NCBI GenBank assembly: GCA_011800155.1
Contig: CM022374.1
Coordinates: 1,178,001-1,242,000 of the forward strand
Length of the DNA: 64,000 nucleotides
From: Flammulina velutipes
Lineage: Eukaryota > Basidiomycota > Agaricomycetes > Agaricales > Physalacriaceae
Direction: 5' to 3'
This document shows positions 44,456 through 55,253 of the stretch, one piece after another (the first letter of the stretch is position 1; every line of letters begins with the position of its first letter). The notes under the pieces were generated by a model that saw only the letters and a list, made by a program, of their open reading frames with translations, searched no databases and was not told the DNA's origin. The translations under genes were made by a program, and so were the position numbers.

Positions 44456-44836
44456 TCGTGTACTAATACAAATTGTAATCGCTATTCCAGTATCGGAGGG
44501 AAGATAAGGACCAGTAGGGAGCTAGCAGTGATGAGTCTGTGATAAGTGCATGTGGCACAAAGCGATGCGGAGTAGAGTATAGTTCCAACGGGCGGTCTTG
44601 GGCGAGTTGGAACACGGAAGGCCAACACGTGCATGTCACTGATACATTGAACGTGTGTAAGAAGAATGTGGCGTATTGACATGGAAGTTCCGGCTTGATA
44701 CAGCGATCCGAAATTAGAACGGTGTGGTATGGAATCCGATGGCGCCCTGGATGAATGCTGATATGCTTCCTGTTGATTTCATTCAAAAGCCCCGCGCACA
44801 GATGGACAGTTGGACTGCTTTCCTTTCCCTAATACG
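44456..44836. other. intergenic, 381 bp
   Basis: Promoter region of the transporter at 44837 after the RPN9 3' end. No further gene seen. Confidence 0.45.
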
Positions 44837-47305
44837 ATGGCTCCGTTATCCAGCGTTTCCCTGATATTCGCGTAAGTTTTCTCTTTATTGATATTTTTAT
44901 CAACCATTGAGGCTGTTTTCAGATGTGGAACAGCATTATTTTCGGATGGTATGTCGGCATCTGAACCGAAAAAGAGCTGAACTGAACTATGAGCAGGTTA
45001 TGCGAACGGTGTCATCGGAAGTGGTGAGAGCGTTGTTTAAAAGTCAATACCGTTCTATCACTGACCACCATGTGCTTTTGACAGTCAAAACTCGTTAGCA
45101 GTGTTCACTGTTATCGACTGCTTATCGCTCAACTTTCCCTTTAGTCTTGACCAGAGTTTATGGCGCGGATGCCATCGAGGCACACGACTACGGGACCACT
45201 GTTAGCAGTGTTACATTCGCAGGAACAGTGGTCGGGATGTTGGTTTTCGGTGCGTGCCCAGCTCCCAATTTGGCTCCGTTTTGACCAAGCTTTTTATGCA
45301 CAGGATGGATGTCAGACAAGATTGGTCGTAAATTTGGCATGGTGCGTCTCTGCGCAACCCCTACCTCCAGGATAGTCCTTATCGAATACACAGATGCTCG
45401 CAACTGGTATCGTCGCCCTCTTCTCCGGACTCTCTGCCGCTTCAACTGGCGCGCACCACAGCGTTGGCGGCCTCTTGGCAATGCTCTCGGCTATGCGGTG
45501 AGTGACGCATACTTCTCTCCAAGGCCGTGTTCCTGACACTACGCCACCAGTTTCTTCCTTGGCATTGGTGTGGGTGCTGAGTATCCCTGTGGGTCCGTGG
45601 CGGCGTCGGAAAATTCAGAAGAATCAACAATCAGTAAAAAGGCGCAGCACAGATGGTTCCAGTTGGCCACCAGTTAGTCCGCCCTGCTCCTTGCCCATGT
45701 CTATGCTGACGGTGTACAGACGTGATGATCGATTTTGGATTTGTCGTGGCTGCTTTCGTGCCTCTCGTGCTTTACTGGATGTAAGTCGTCGTAATAATCA
45801 CACGCCTTCAAGAATTGCTCATGTTCATCAGCTTTGGGGACAACCATCTCCGCGCCGTGTGGCGTCTCTCGTTGGGACTTGGTGTCGTCCCAGCACTCGC
45901 TGTCCTTATATGGCGTATCCGGATGCAGGAACCTGAAAGATACCGCAAGGATTCTATGAAGCATGCCCGCATCCCGTACATTCTCGTCCTCAAGCGTTAT
46001 GGAGGTTCGTTGGCTGCCATCTCGTTCACTTGGTACGTTGTATCCGGTATTTCCGTAATCTGGCTCTGATTCAGTCATTAGGTTCCTATACGACTTCATC
46101 GTGTACCCGGTATGTACATGTAGTCCTCTCATTCAATCGCAAGCTGAGGAAATACTTAGTTCGGTTTGTACTCTTCCACCGTCTTCGACAAGTAAGATGA
46201 TATTCCTTTGGTGGTTACGCCCTGCTAATCTTCTTGCAGTATCACTGGAGGTACCGAGAAGCTCTCTGTCATTTTTGGATGGAACGTGGTCGCAAAGTTT
46301 GTTTCCTTCTTCCTTGACAGCCTAGCGTTAATCCGAACAAAATAGTTTGTTCTACCTACCTGGAGCGCTTGGTGGTGCATTTGCTGTCGATTATCTTGGT
46401 CCCAAATGGGCAATGGTCCGGTCGCATGTTCCCCCACCCTCGTACTATCTAACTCTAGTACCAGATCATCGGTCTCCTCGCGCAAGCCGTCATTGGATTC
46501 ATCATGAGTGGTCTTTACACCCAGTAAGCAGCTTTGAAACCATCAGCCCATCCCGCATCTTCTGACTACTTTATACTTAGCCTGACGAACAGAATCGCTG
46601 CCTTCGCCGTAAGTTCTAAAGTTGGCATTCACTTGAGAATCATTGACAGCCTGAACGATCCCAGGTCGTGTACGGTATCTTCTTGTCATGTGGCGAGTTC
46701 GGTATGTGCTACCTTGTTTTTTTTCTGAGAAAAATCAATGTTCACGATTGTATACCACCCAGGACCCGGAAACAATCTCGGATTGTTAGCTTCCAAGACC
46801 AGTCCAACAGCTATTCGTGGCCAATTTTACGGTATCGCCGCTGCGATCGGAAAAGTCGGTGCTTTCGTCGGAACATGGTGTAAGTGCCAGTTCCTATCTC
46901 GCCAGCGATGAGGAAATTTGATGATGTTGTAGGCTTCCCTCCCATAATCGAAGGTCCGTAGGATTCTCTGTAGATCTCTCTGCTTGCTCACGTTAGCTTC
47001 AGCGTTCGGAGGTTCTAAGACCGTGAAAGGTAACACGGGACCGTTCTGGATCGGCAGTGGTCTCGCAGTCTTGAGTGCGATTGTCACTTTCTTGTTCATC
47101 AAGCCATTGTCGCATGATGGAATGGTCGAGGAGGACAAAGCCGTGCGTATCTTGTCTAGTATCGGTCTCAGGGTTACTGACTATGAAGTAGTTCCGTGAA
47201 TACCTCGAAGCCAACGGGTACGATACCAGTGCTATGGGCTTGGAGAGCGAGACCTCATCGGTTGAGGTAGTTATTGAAGAGGACGAAAAGAAAATGTCTG
47301 TGTAA
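44837..47305 (+). CDS. GIT1: GIT1-type glycerophosphodiester/phosphate MFS transporter
   Basis: Many short exons; the first are 44837-44871, 44923-44948, 44997-45023 and a 9-nt microexon 45085-45093. Spliced motifs: [40 protein letters not shown] (MFS loop 2-3), [41 protein letters not shown]-like [19 protein letters not shown] and [14 protein letters not shown]. About twelve membrane helices. The C-terminus has [11 protein letters not shown] and an acidic tail. It belongs to the PHS/GIT1 branch of the major facilitator superfamily. It takes up glycerophosphoinositol or related phosphodiesters at the plasma membrane, usually under phosphate starvation. The exact substrate is inferred, and the short N-terminus may mean a missed upstream exon. 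Confidence 0.88.
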
Positions 47306-48182
47306 GGTTACATCTGTTACGAGCTACGCCGACCTCAAGGCTGAATGATATTTACGATATTTCCTGTGTGATGTATCTTGCTTGGTGGTCATACATACCC
47401 ACATAAATACACATAGAGCGATAACTGTTATGTGAAATCAGCTCTAACGATTCGAAGGACGCTTTCGCACCTGTTCTAGCGTAGAAGTTGCGTAGAATTA
47501 GTAGAAGTGAACACACGAGATGGCATGTGACCCTGGGAGCCTCAATATTTGAATACCAATTCTCAGAGCTTCAGACATTGATAGGTCTCCCACCATTGTA
47601 TAGTGCTCACTGGAATCTCGACGTTCCTAGGATTGCGTTCAAGTCTTCAAGAGCTGTACGCGGTGCGCATATTCAGATATGAAACAGTATATCCTTGGTC
47701 AGCCTTTGAACCCATTTCGCAGCTCGACCTATCCAACGCCACATTACGAACCCTTTTGTCACGCGTTCGATCAAGATAATCTACTCTAGGTTTGGACCTT
47801 TCAGAGCAGGGCTTATCATTCAAATATTCTGGTAAGGATCTTTCAAGGGACAGCGTCTCCTTAATAATGCAAACGCGCTGAACAGCCTTCCAGCGTTGCC
47901 CTCATTTCTGGGGCAATAACCTTTCAAATGAAATGGCTGTATGAAAGACTGAAGTGCCATCCTCTAGCTCGTCCATCGCAACTTTCACGGCTGGCTTGGG
48001 CTCTTAATTTCACGGTGAGCTACTAGAATCCCTTGCGAGCAAGAAAATATATTTTCGTCGATAGTAACGAAATATTCTATACACAGAACCCGTTACAAAT
48101 ACGATTTTCTTAGGAGCTGGCTCCAGATGCATTCCTAAAGGCTGACATCAATATGTTAGGTGACGCCACATTTCAACCGGAC
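47306..48182. other. intergenic, 877 bp
   Basis: Between the transporter's 3' end and the 3' end of the small Zn2Cys6 gene. I find no conserved frame; ORF 47488-47682 (+) has no motif. Possibly unrecognised repeat DNA. Confidence 0.35.
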
Positions 48183-48498
48183 TCACACTGGCTGATAGCT
48201 GCAGGAAAGCTGGCGACGATCGCAGTTGCTGCAGGACGGGCGGCCTCCATCACACTTCATTTTTCGCCCTATCGACGTACACTGGTCAAAATCCTACCGC
48301 GATACGTCGAGGGGCTAGCTCACCACGGCAGTATTGGCAGGCCATAGGCGTACGGCGGGGTGTGCGAATAGTCTCATCATAATAGTCTTGTGAACTCTTG
48401 TCGACGACGCCCTAAGGAGAAACCACAGTCAGTCAAAACCCCAGTCTAACGGCTCAGCGCATGCTCACGTTGACGTTGGTGTTGCCGGAGGAAGACAT
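48183..48498 (-). CDS. small Zn(II)2Cys6 zinc-cluster protein
   Basis: Three exons on the minus strand, 48498-48469, 48411-48324 and 48268-48183, all with canonical borders, give 67 aa. The domain is ACQYCRGRKMKCDGGRPSC, then SNCDRRQLSCSY, with the spacing C-x2-C-x6-C-x6-C-x2-C-x6-C that binds two zinc ions. Nothing else is encoded, so there is a DNA-binding domain but no dimerisation or activation part. The stop overlaps a gtgagt donor; splicing to an acceptor near 48140 would change only the last residues before another stop. Small proteins of this type are common in mushrooms and may act as nuclear regulators. Too short for simple ORF finding. Confidence 0.78.
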
Positions 48499-49314
48499 TT
48501 CAGAGAGATTAGACTGATATGAGTACTACGGCTACGGTTGTAGTAGAGTTGGATGGATACTCTCGTACTCTCTTGTCCTCAGACCTTTATAGTACCCAAC
48601 CACGATGCCTCCCAAGAACGGACACCTCCATACCTTACGACGAATTGTGATTGACTACCTCTTTTGCCACTGTTTCTTTCAGCATCGCAGGCAATCCCTC
48701 GGGTGAAATCCAACGATTTGATCCCTACTAAGTTCTTTCTCTTGCTCGGGCACGGTGCAGCAGGATGAACTCTATACGGACTTAGTACATTGCTCTTGAA
48801 AGTTCAATTCAAGTCACCTAAAACTCGGTATGTATTGCATCTCTCGCTCTAAGGCCGATAAATGATTGTGGGATACTTGTCATTTAGTATCTAACAGACT
48901 CGGAATGGAAAATGATCTTCCCAAATACAACTTTCAAGTCCCCGTACATCATCCCTTCATACCGTCTGTCCCACTTAAAAAGATTTCGGTATTCTCGATA
49001 AGAGCCGCAACAAGACGCGCGATATAACTCCATCCTACTTTCTTTACTCGTTCTTGAGGCGATTCACGTTCGCCACAACGCCACGAGTCGAGACTTGTGT
49101 TCAAGTTAACATCCCCACCCTCGGACACCGCGCAGCTAACACAGAAGATCGCATAAACATCGGTTGCTATACTACAGTTGAATGTTCTAGTTCACTAAAA
49201 GCTTGAATTCTTCATATCCCGTAGTCTTGGGCCCTTAATCAAAAGTAGGAACAGCAAATATGTCGTCTTGGTCTGTAACGCGAATTAGCTACACGAGATT
49301 CGGGCTAACGACAT
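48499..49314. other. intergenic, 816 bp
   Basis: Upstream of the small Zn2Cys6 gene and downstream of XFP (both minus). No ORF or RNA recognised. Confidence 0.35.
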
Positions 49315-52218
49315 TTAAATACCTTGACCGTGCGTGTAAATGTAGTCCTGGGCCTTCTGGGCGAGATGCTTGAGGTAGCTCTCCATCATGTGCGACGAAA
49401 CCGCAACCTTGGCATTCAACACTGCGCCCATTCGGACGGCGTCCCGAGCCACGTCATACCGTGAGGTGTGGTTGCAAAGCATCATCTGCAAGAACAAGTA
49501 TGATAGCCGAACGTGAGGAAAACTTGAGATGATAGAAAGCGAAAGAACATTTACGTCGAATGGTGATGTGGTCGTGCCCTCCTCTATATAGCCATGAATG
49601 ATCATCCTGTCGAGGTTCGGGCGGCCAAAGAGCAATCCTTTGAGTTCCTGTGGATAGCCATGGTAATTGACGATAATTGGGCGGTCAGAGGTGAACAGAG
49701 AGTCGAATGCTTCGTCTGAGAGAGAATGGGGATGCGACCCATGTACGGCAAGAATTAAGAGGTCAGTGACGTTGACAATACGGACACGAAGGTCAGGCGC
49801 GTGTCTTCGAAGAATGGCCGCAGCAGCAATGACTTCGAAAGTAACCTCGACACCGATGCCGACAAGTACCCTAACATAAATTTAATACAACAACGAGAAT
49901 CCATTTGAAACAACGTACACATCAGGGCTGACGCCTTCATCTACGCTGGCAAACCCCCAGACTGATGCACCAGCAATACAATGTCGGTCTGCGTCTTCAG
50001 GCGATAACCAGACCGGAGAAGGTTGCTTGCTACCCACCATGAGGTTTATGTAGTTTTTCGCCCTCAAACAGTGGGACATCGTCGACAACAAACAATTGGC
50101 GTCTGGAGGCAGATAGACGCGCGCCGATGTCGCTTTTAGGTTCAGGACAGCTCCAATGAAAGACCTAGGACAGGCAATTATGAGATATATTCCAACTCCG
50201 CAGAAAAAGACGTACGGATTTTGATGAGAGAAACCATTGTGCTCTTGCCGCGTCCAAGTAGAGGTTTCCAATTAGTTGATGGAGCTGACCGCTTCTCTCC
50301 ACTTAGTTTCAACAGCCTATAACGAGCATCAATTACCACTCAGGATTCAAAACAGGAAAATGGACCATTTTCGTGAACTTCGCGTACTGCACCATCATCG
50401 TATGAATTATGCCCAAGAATGCCTCATAGCTGGGAAACAACCCAGTGCCTCCGGTGAGCGTGTAACCCTGGAGCATGCCTTGACAAGTGTGCTCGGACAG
50501 GATCTCGATGACCCGACCACCTTTCCCGCGTGATGCAACGTCCCACTGAAAGTTTCGACCGTCCCCTTCGAGCACGGCGTCCAACTTGTTCGAAACTAGC
50601 TCATCTGGGGAAAATATCCGGAAGTTCTTGGGGTTACTAACCAACAAATTCAATAAATCGCAAGCAAGGAGAAAACGGACTTACTCGTTGATAACGCCTT
50701 TTAAAAACGTGCCGACGGTTTTCATTGAACTCTCTTCCGCTCCTTTCTGGACGCCAAATTCAATCCAGTTGGGTAGCTTGAGTGGATTATAGGCCTTGTA
50801 GGCTTCTGCCTTCTGCCCGAGCCTCTTTTCGGTGTTCACGGGAATGATGCTCAGAATTTCTTCGTTAGGACCACCGTCGTTCGAGAAAAGCTCTTCGGGC
50901 CTGTAGCTTTCCAACCATTGTTCAAGAGCAGCAAGCTCCTCGCTGTCCTTCTTGACGTTGGGAAGAGGGACTTGATGAGAGTGAAAAGAACCTTCGATGA
51001 GCTCCCCGTTGATAGATTTAGGTCCAGTAAGGCCTTTTGGACTGCGAAGGATGATAATAGGCCAACGAGGCTTTACGATCGGATTCCCAGAGCGTGCGGC
51101 CGTTTGGATGTTCTTGATTTCGACTAGCGCCCATTCTGTTGAAGCAGCGAAGTCGTTATCGATATTCTCCATTTCGCACACGATTCTGGGTTGGTAGCCG
51201 TACCCGCTACAGAATCCGGAAAAGTAAACAGGGAAACAAAACAGTTGAATCTGATACGAACACAAATAGAGCAACGAGCTCTTTGTCATCCATAGTGCCA
51301 TAGATCGTACGTTCAGATATTTTGAAGCCATTTACGTGCAAAATTGGGAGGACGGCGCCAGACTCTGCGGGGTCTATATACTTGAATCCATGCCAAGCTG
51401 TTGCTGTGGGACCCGTCTCTGCTTCACCGTCTCCAATAACACATGCAACAACGAGGTGAGGTTTATCCATAACGGCACCGAACGAGACACTGAGCGCGTA
51501 GCCCAATTCTCCCCCTTCGTGGATGGCACCGGGGGTTTCAGCATTGATGTGACTAGCATAGTGCGTGAGATTCGGAAATGGAATGAAATCAGTCCGCAAA
51601 CCTCGGAGGGCCTCCAGGAGCGCTGAACTCTGAGACGAGTCTCTGCAATCCTTCAGTGTTACGAGAGAATCTGGGAATGAACGGCTTTAGGGAGTCCTCT
51701 AGCCATAGGCTGGCCAAGATGGCAGGTGCACCATGTCCTGATAGAAAGATAAGGCCAGGGTGTAGATGATGAAATGAACGCACCAGGTCCAACGACGTAG
51801 AGCGCTTCAAGACCAGTTTTGCGAATTATGCTACATCCAAATTAATTGTATCTCTCGAGGACATGCACTTTGCATACCGATTAAGGTGGGCATATACGAG
51901 GCTAAGGCCAGGGCACGTCCCCCAATGGCCTAAAAGACGAGGTTTGATATGATCGGGACATAGCTTGTCTTTCAAGTAGACATTGTCTTTGAGAAATATC
52001 ATGGCTGTTTCTTCATTCAGTTGGAGCACCAAAAAAGATTTAAAGAGCGCACCAGCCGCGATATAGTTTGCAGCCCTACTGAAGTGCTGAACGGCTTTGA
52101 GTTCATCGTCCGAAAGATAATCCTTGGTGTCAAGCTTGACGCTCAAGTCTAGAATCGTGTCGGGCAGAAGAGAATTGTCTGGCGAAGGATTGGATTCAAA
52201 TATTTCTTGACCAGGCAT
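49315..52218 (-). CDS. XFP: phosphoketolase (Xfp, xylulose-5-P/fructose-6-P)
   Basis: About a dozen exons on the minus strand; protein of roughly 800 aa. TPP-dependent phosphoketolase blocks appear in order: [49 protein letters not shown], the TPP loop [73 protein letters not shown] and DVVLVGIG-type C-terminal sequence. The enzyme splits xylulose-5-phosphate or fructose-6-phosphate with inorganic phosphate to acetyl-phosphate plus glyceraldehyde-3-phosphate or erythrose-4-phosphate, in the cytosol. It is head-to-head with acetate kinase, which uses the acetyl-phosphate. The junction near [11 protein letters not shown] is slightly ambiguous. Confidence 0.93.
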
Positions 52219-52610
52219 CGTATGTCGAGTGACGACAACATGACTTGATATTTATATGGGCGGAGCGATGAGAGCATTGGTTGCGTACAACTGAGACCCC
52301 GATAAGGGTGGAAAGAGCCAAGAAAAAGCGCTTCTGATTGGCCTGCTTATGTAATAAATATTTGGTCTCGTTTAGGCAACCCGAAGCTTTCTTTCAACCT
52401 ATTCCCCTGATTGACTCGACACTGAATTCATTCTCTCTCGAGAGGTTGTTCATTACCCCACAAATGTGGTATCGGAGTCTCTCCGTTTGACGTCACCCAT
52501 GTCGTCGCCACCTTGCGCTAGTCTTGGAGTTTGACGCTCACTTTGGAGTCTAAAGACATCAAGATGATATCAAGACGAGTTCAACTTTCGATGCTTGTTT
52601 TGAATCCACG
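52219..52610. promoter_or_regulatory. shared bidirectional promoter of XFP and ACK
   Basis: The 392 bp between the two start codons are the only space for both promoters. On the minus strand a TATA-like TATAAATA (plus positions 52249-52256) lies 31 bp upstream of the XFP ATG. I did not identify a factor-binding site with confidence. Co-regulation is inferred from the arrangement. Confidence 0.6.
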
Positions 52611-54055
52611 ATGTCTCCTTCCGAGGACCGATACATCCTTTCATGCAATTCTGGCTCTTCGTCCCTAAAGATATCTCTCTACCTCCTCGTCTCGTCACAG
52701 CCCTCTCTGGTGTTAAATTCATCTATCACCAACATCACTACTCCTCCTGCCAACTTCTTATTCAAACCGACGTCCGATAAAATCTCTACACGCACTCTGA
52801 ACGAGGACGTTAAATCCATTTCTGATCACGCCTCAGGATTCGACCACTTTCTCAACGCCTTGCAGCACGAAGCTGGCGTCGACGAGAAGAAGATCATCCA
52901 GGTCTGCCATAGAGTGGTCCATGGTGGGGATTACTCAGAGCCTGTTGTAATCAGCGATGAAACTTACCATCATATCGAAAAACTCTCTGACTTGGCTCCC
53001 TTGTAAGACAAGGTCGCCATAATCAATTTGCCATCTCACAACCATCTCACAGACACAACGGCGTAGCGCTTGCTATCATCCAGTCATGCATTTCTAGCAT
53101 GCCTCACGCTAACTCAATCGCATTTTTTGACACTGCGTTCCATCGGTCGATACCACCGCATATTTCGAGCTATGCGATTGACCGGGATATAGCCCAAAAG
53201 CGCGGCCTGAAGAAATATGGCTTCCATGGACTCAGCTGTATGTATCATAGCACAGACATCTCCGTACTAATGCTGTCACAGACACATTCATCCTGCGTTC
53301 GGTCTCTGAATTCCTCAACAAAGTACGTAAATAGCTTCATATTGATGGAGCCCTCTTTCTGACGATAAATAGCCGTCGTCTTCCCTTAACCTCATTCTGC
53401 TCCACCTAGGCTCGGGCGCATCAGTATGTGCCGTGAAGGCAGGATGCTCCTTTGACACGTCGATGGGTCTGACACCTCTGAACGGTCTTCCCGGCGCCAC
53501 ACGCTCCGGAGCAGTCGACCCCAGCCTCATCTTTCATTACACCAATAAAGCCGGAAGGATAAGCCACGATCCCAAAGTTGCTGCTGAGCTACACGTTACT
53601 CAGGCAGGCACACACAGCGATAGGCGGATGCATACTGATTTTCTCTATAGGCCGAGCAAATTCTGAACGTAGAGTCTGGCTGGAGCTCTCTGACTGGAAC
53701 GACAGATTTCGGCGTCATTACACAACGGGCGCAGGAAGGGTTCGAAGTCGACAGATTGGCTTTTGATCTCTTCGTCGATAGGATTCTCAATTATATCGGC
53801 TCCTACCACCTCAAGCTGGGCGGTGAAGTCCATGCTTTAGTATTCTCCGGAGGAATTGGGGAAAAGGGTGCTGGCTTGCGAAAAGCCATTGGAGTGAAGT
53901 TGTCGTGTTTGGGTTTTGACGGGGTAGACGATGAGACGAATGAGGGGATCGATGACCAGCAGGAGAAAGTTGTGTCAGAGATTGGGAAACAAAAGTCTGG
54001 CATGAAGAAACTACTCGTCTGTCGGACGGATGAACAGATACGTTACTGCTCATGA
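52611..54055 (+). CDS. ACK: acetate kinase
   Basis: Start ATG 52611, just at the first acetate kinase motif. Spliced sequence contains [17 protein letters not shown] (phosphate site), [67 protein letters not shown] and [17 protein letters not shown]. These are the usual ASKHA-fold landmarks, including the catalytic Asp in FDTAFH and Arg in the HRVVHGG loop. It converts acetyl-phosphate and ADP to acetate and ATP. One intron (53604-53650) appears to use a GC donor. The C-terminus ends [10 protein letters not shown], a little different from the family's usual tail. It is divergent from XFP, forming a two-step pathway. Confidence 0.93.
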
Positions 54056-54538
54056 CCATGGAATGATCTTTGGACTGACAACATCATAGTTTGAGATGGC
54101 CAGACAGTGTACCATGACTGATGTATTCTGGCCTAAGTAATAAGTATCGGACGGAAACACGAATCTCCTCTATTAAATGAACTCCTGCTGTCGTATAAAT
54201 TATCTTCGACAGGTAGACGTCTATCACAGGTGTTTCTTTCAATTGAATGAATGGTATTGAACAACTTAAAATAATACTCAATTGCAATAGTCATGGAGAC
54301 CATTCATGGCCTTGCATGTACACAGCTAATGTCAACTAAACAACCAGTGGTTCTGAAACAGAGCTGTCTTGCATTAGATATACATCCGCTTGTCATAGCT
54401 AAGCAACGATACACAGGATTGAGGATGTACGCTCTGAACCTCACGCGTTGGTGGGAATCTGCACCCCGGGCCGGCATTGCCATCACCGACTTGTCGTTGA
54501 ACTGGTTTCCATCGACCGACCATCCGCACTTGGGCTGT
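54056..54538. other. intergenic left of the MITE, 483 bp
   Basis: 3' flank of ACK. ORFs 54293-54628 (+) and 54304-54642 (-) run into the MITE and have no recognised domain. Confidence 0.4.
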
Positions 54539-55103
54539 GTACTGTTCAGTGTTGTTCCGGTCAATGAATATTCAATGGTGTTGACCGTACCACTGACCTT
54601 TGACCTTAAGTCAGGTTTCCAGATTTGACCTTTCTCACGCATTCAGACCCCGATGATGGCATATGCCGCATATCTGCCGCGCTCCTTCCGGTTCCGTGCG
54701 CCACAACGTCGCCAGTGTCCTGGCCATCGGGTGGGAGCACAGTATCATTGAATGTCATCTCTGCGTCTTAATTACTATGCTTTATCCAACAATGCTGCCA
54801 AGCTTATGGTTGCTTGTTTGTCGGGCTTTTTGGGCACGGCCAAGGGCACTTGAGGCCATCTTTGCGAGTATTGCCTCTCTCCGTCTGTTGATATTTGGGT
54901 TATCAGCCAGGTTAGGATAGCAATCTGGGTGGTTCGTTGGATTTCGTTGACAAGATCGCACAGACCGGAGACCGGTCCGCACTAATTGATTAAGGTCAAC
55001 GGTCAACGACATATCCTTAAACCATCAAAGTCACTGAATAGACAACAGTCATTACGTTTGACCCTTGTCCTTAACCGTTGACCGGAACAACACTGGTACT
55101 GTT
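54539..55103. mobile_element. hAT-type MITE with 8 bp target-site duplication
   Basis: The left end cagtgttgttccggtcaa (54547-54564) and the right end ttgaccggaacaacactg (55078-55095) are perfect 18 bp inverted repeats. They are immediately flanked by an identical 8 bp direct repeat, gtactgtt (54539-54546 and 55096-55103). An 8 bp duplication and CAGTG...CACTG ends are the signature of hAT transposons. The 549 bp element has no transposase ORF and is rich in ggtcaa/ttgacc motifs, which extend the inverted repeat inwards. It is therefore a non-autonomous MITE. Confidence 0.9.
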
Positions 55104-55253
55104 TATATACTGCTCGCGCTCGTACCAATCTAACGCGATGCAGCAGGTCTGCGGGACCGATTCTTCGATACGGATTTGTACCTCCTCATCCTCTGCCCAA
55201 TTGCCTTCACCGACTCATTCACAGACATCAAACCTCCTCCAATCTCAAGAGAA

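Noticed and set aside
54304..54642. 112 aa minus-strand ORF, suspected to be a small secreted protein
   Set aside because: Its first half lies in the left arm of the hAT MITE and the rest has no signal peptide or motif.
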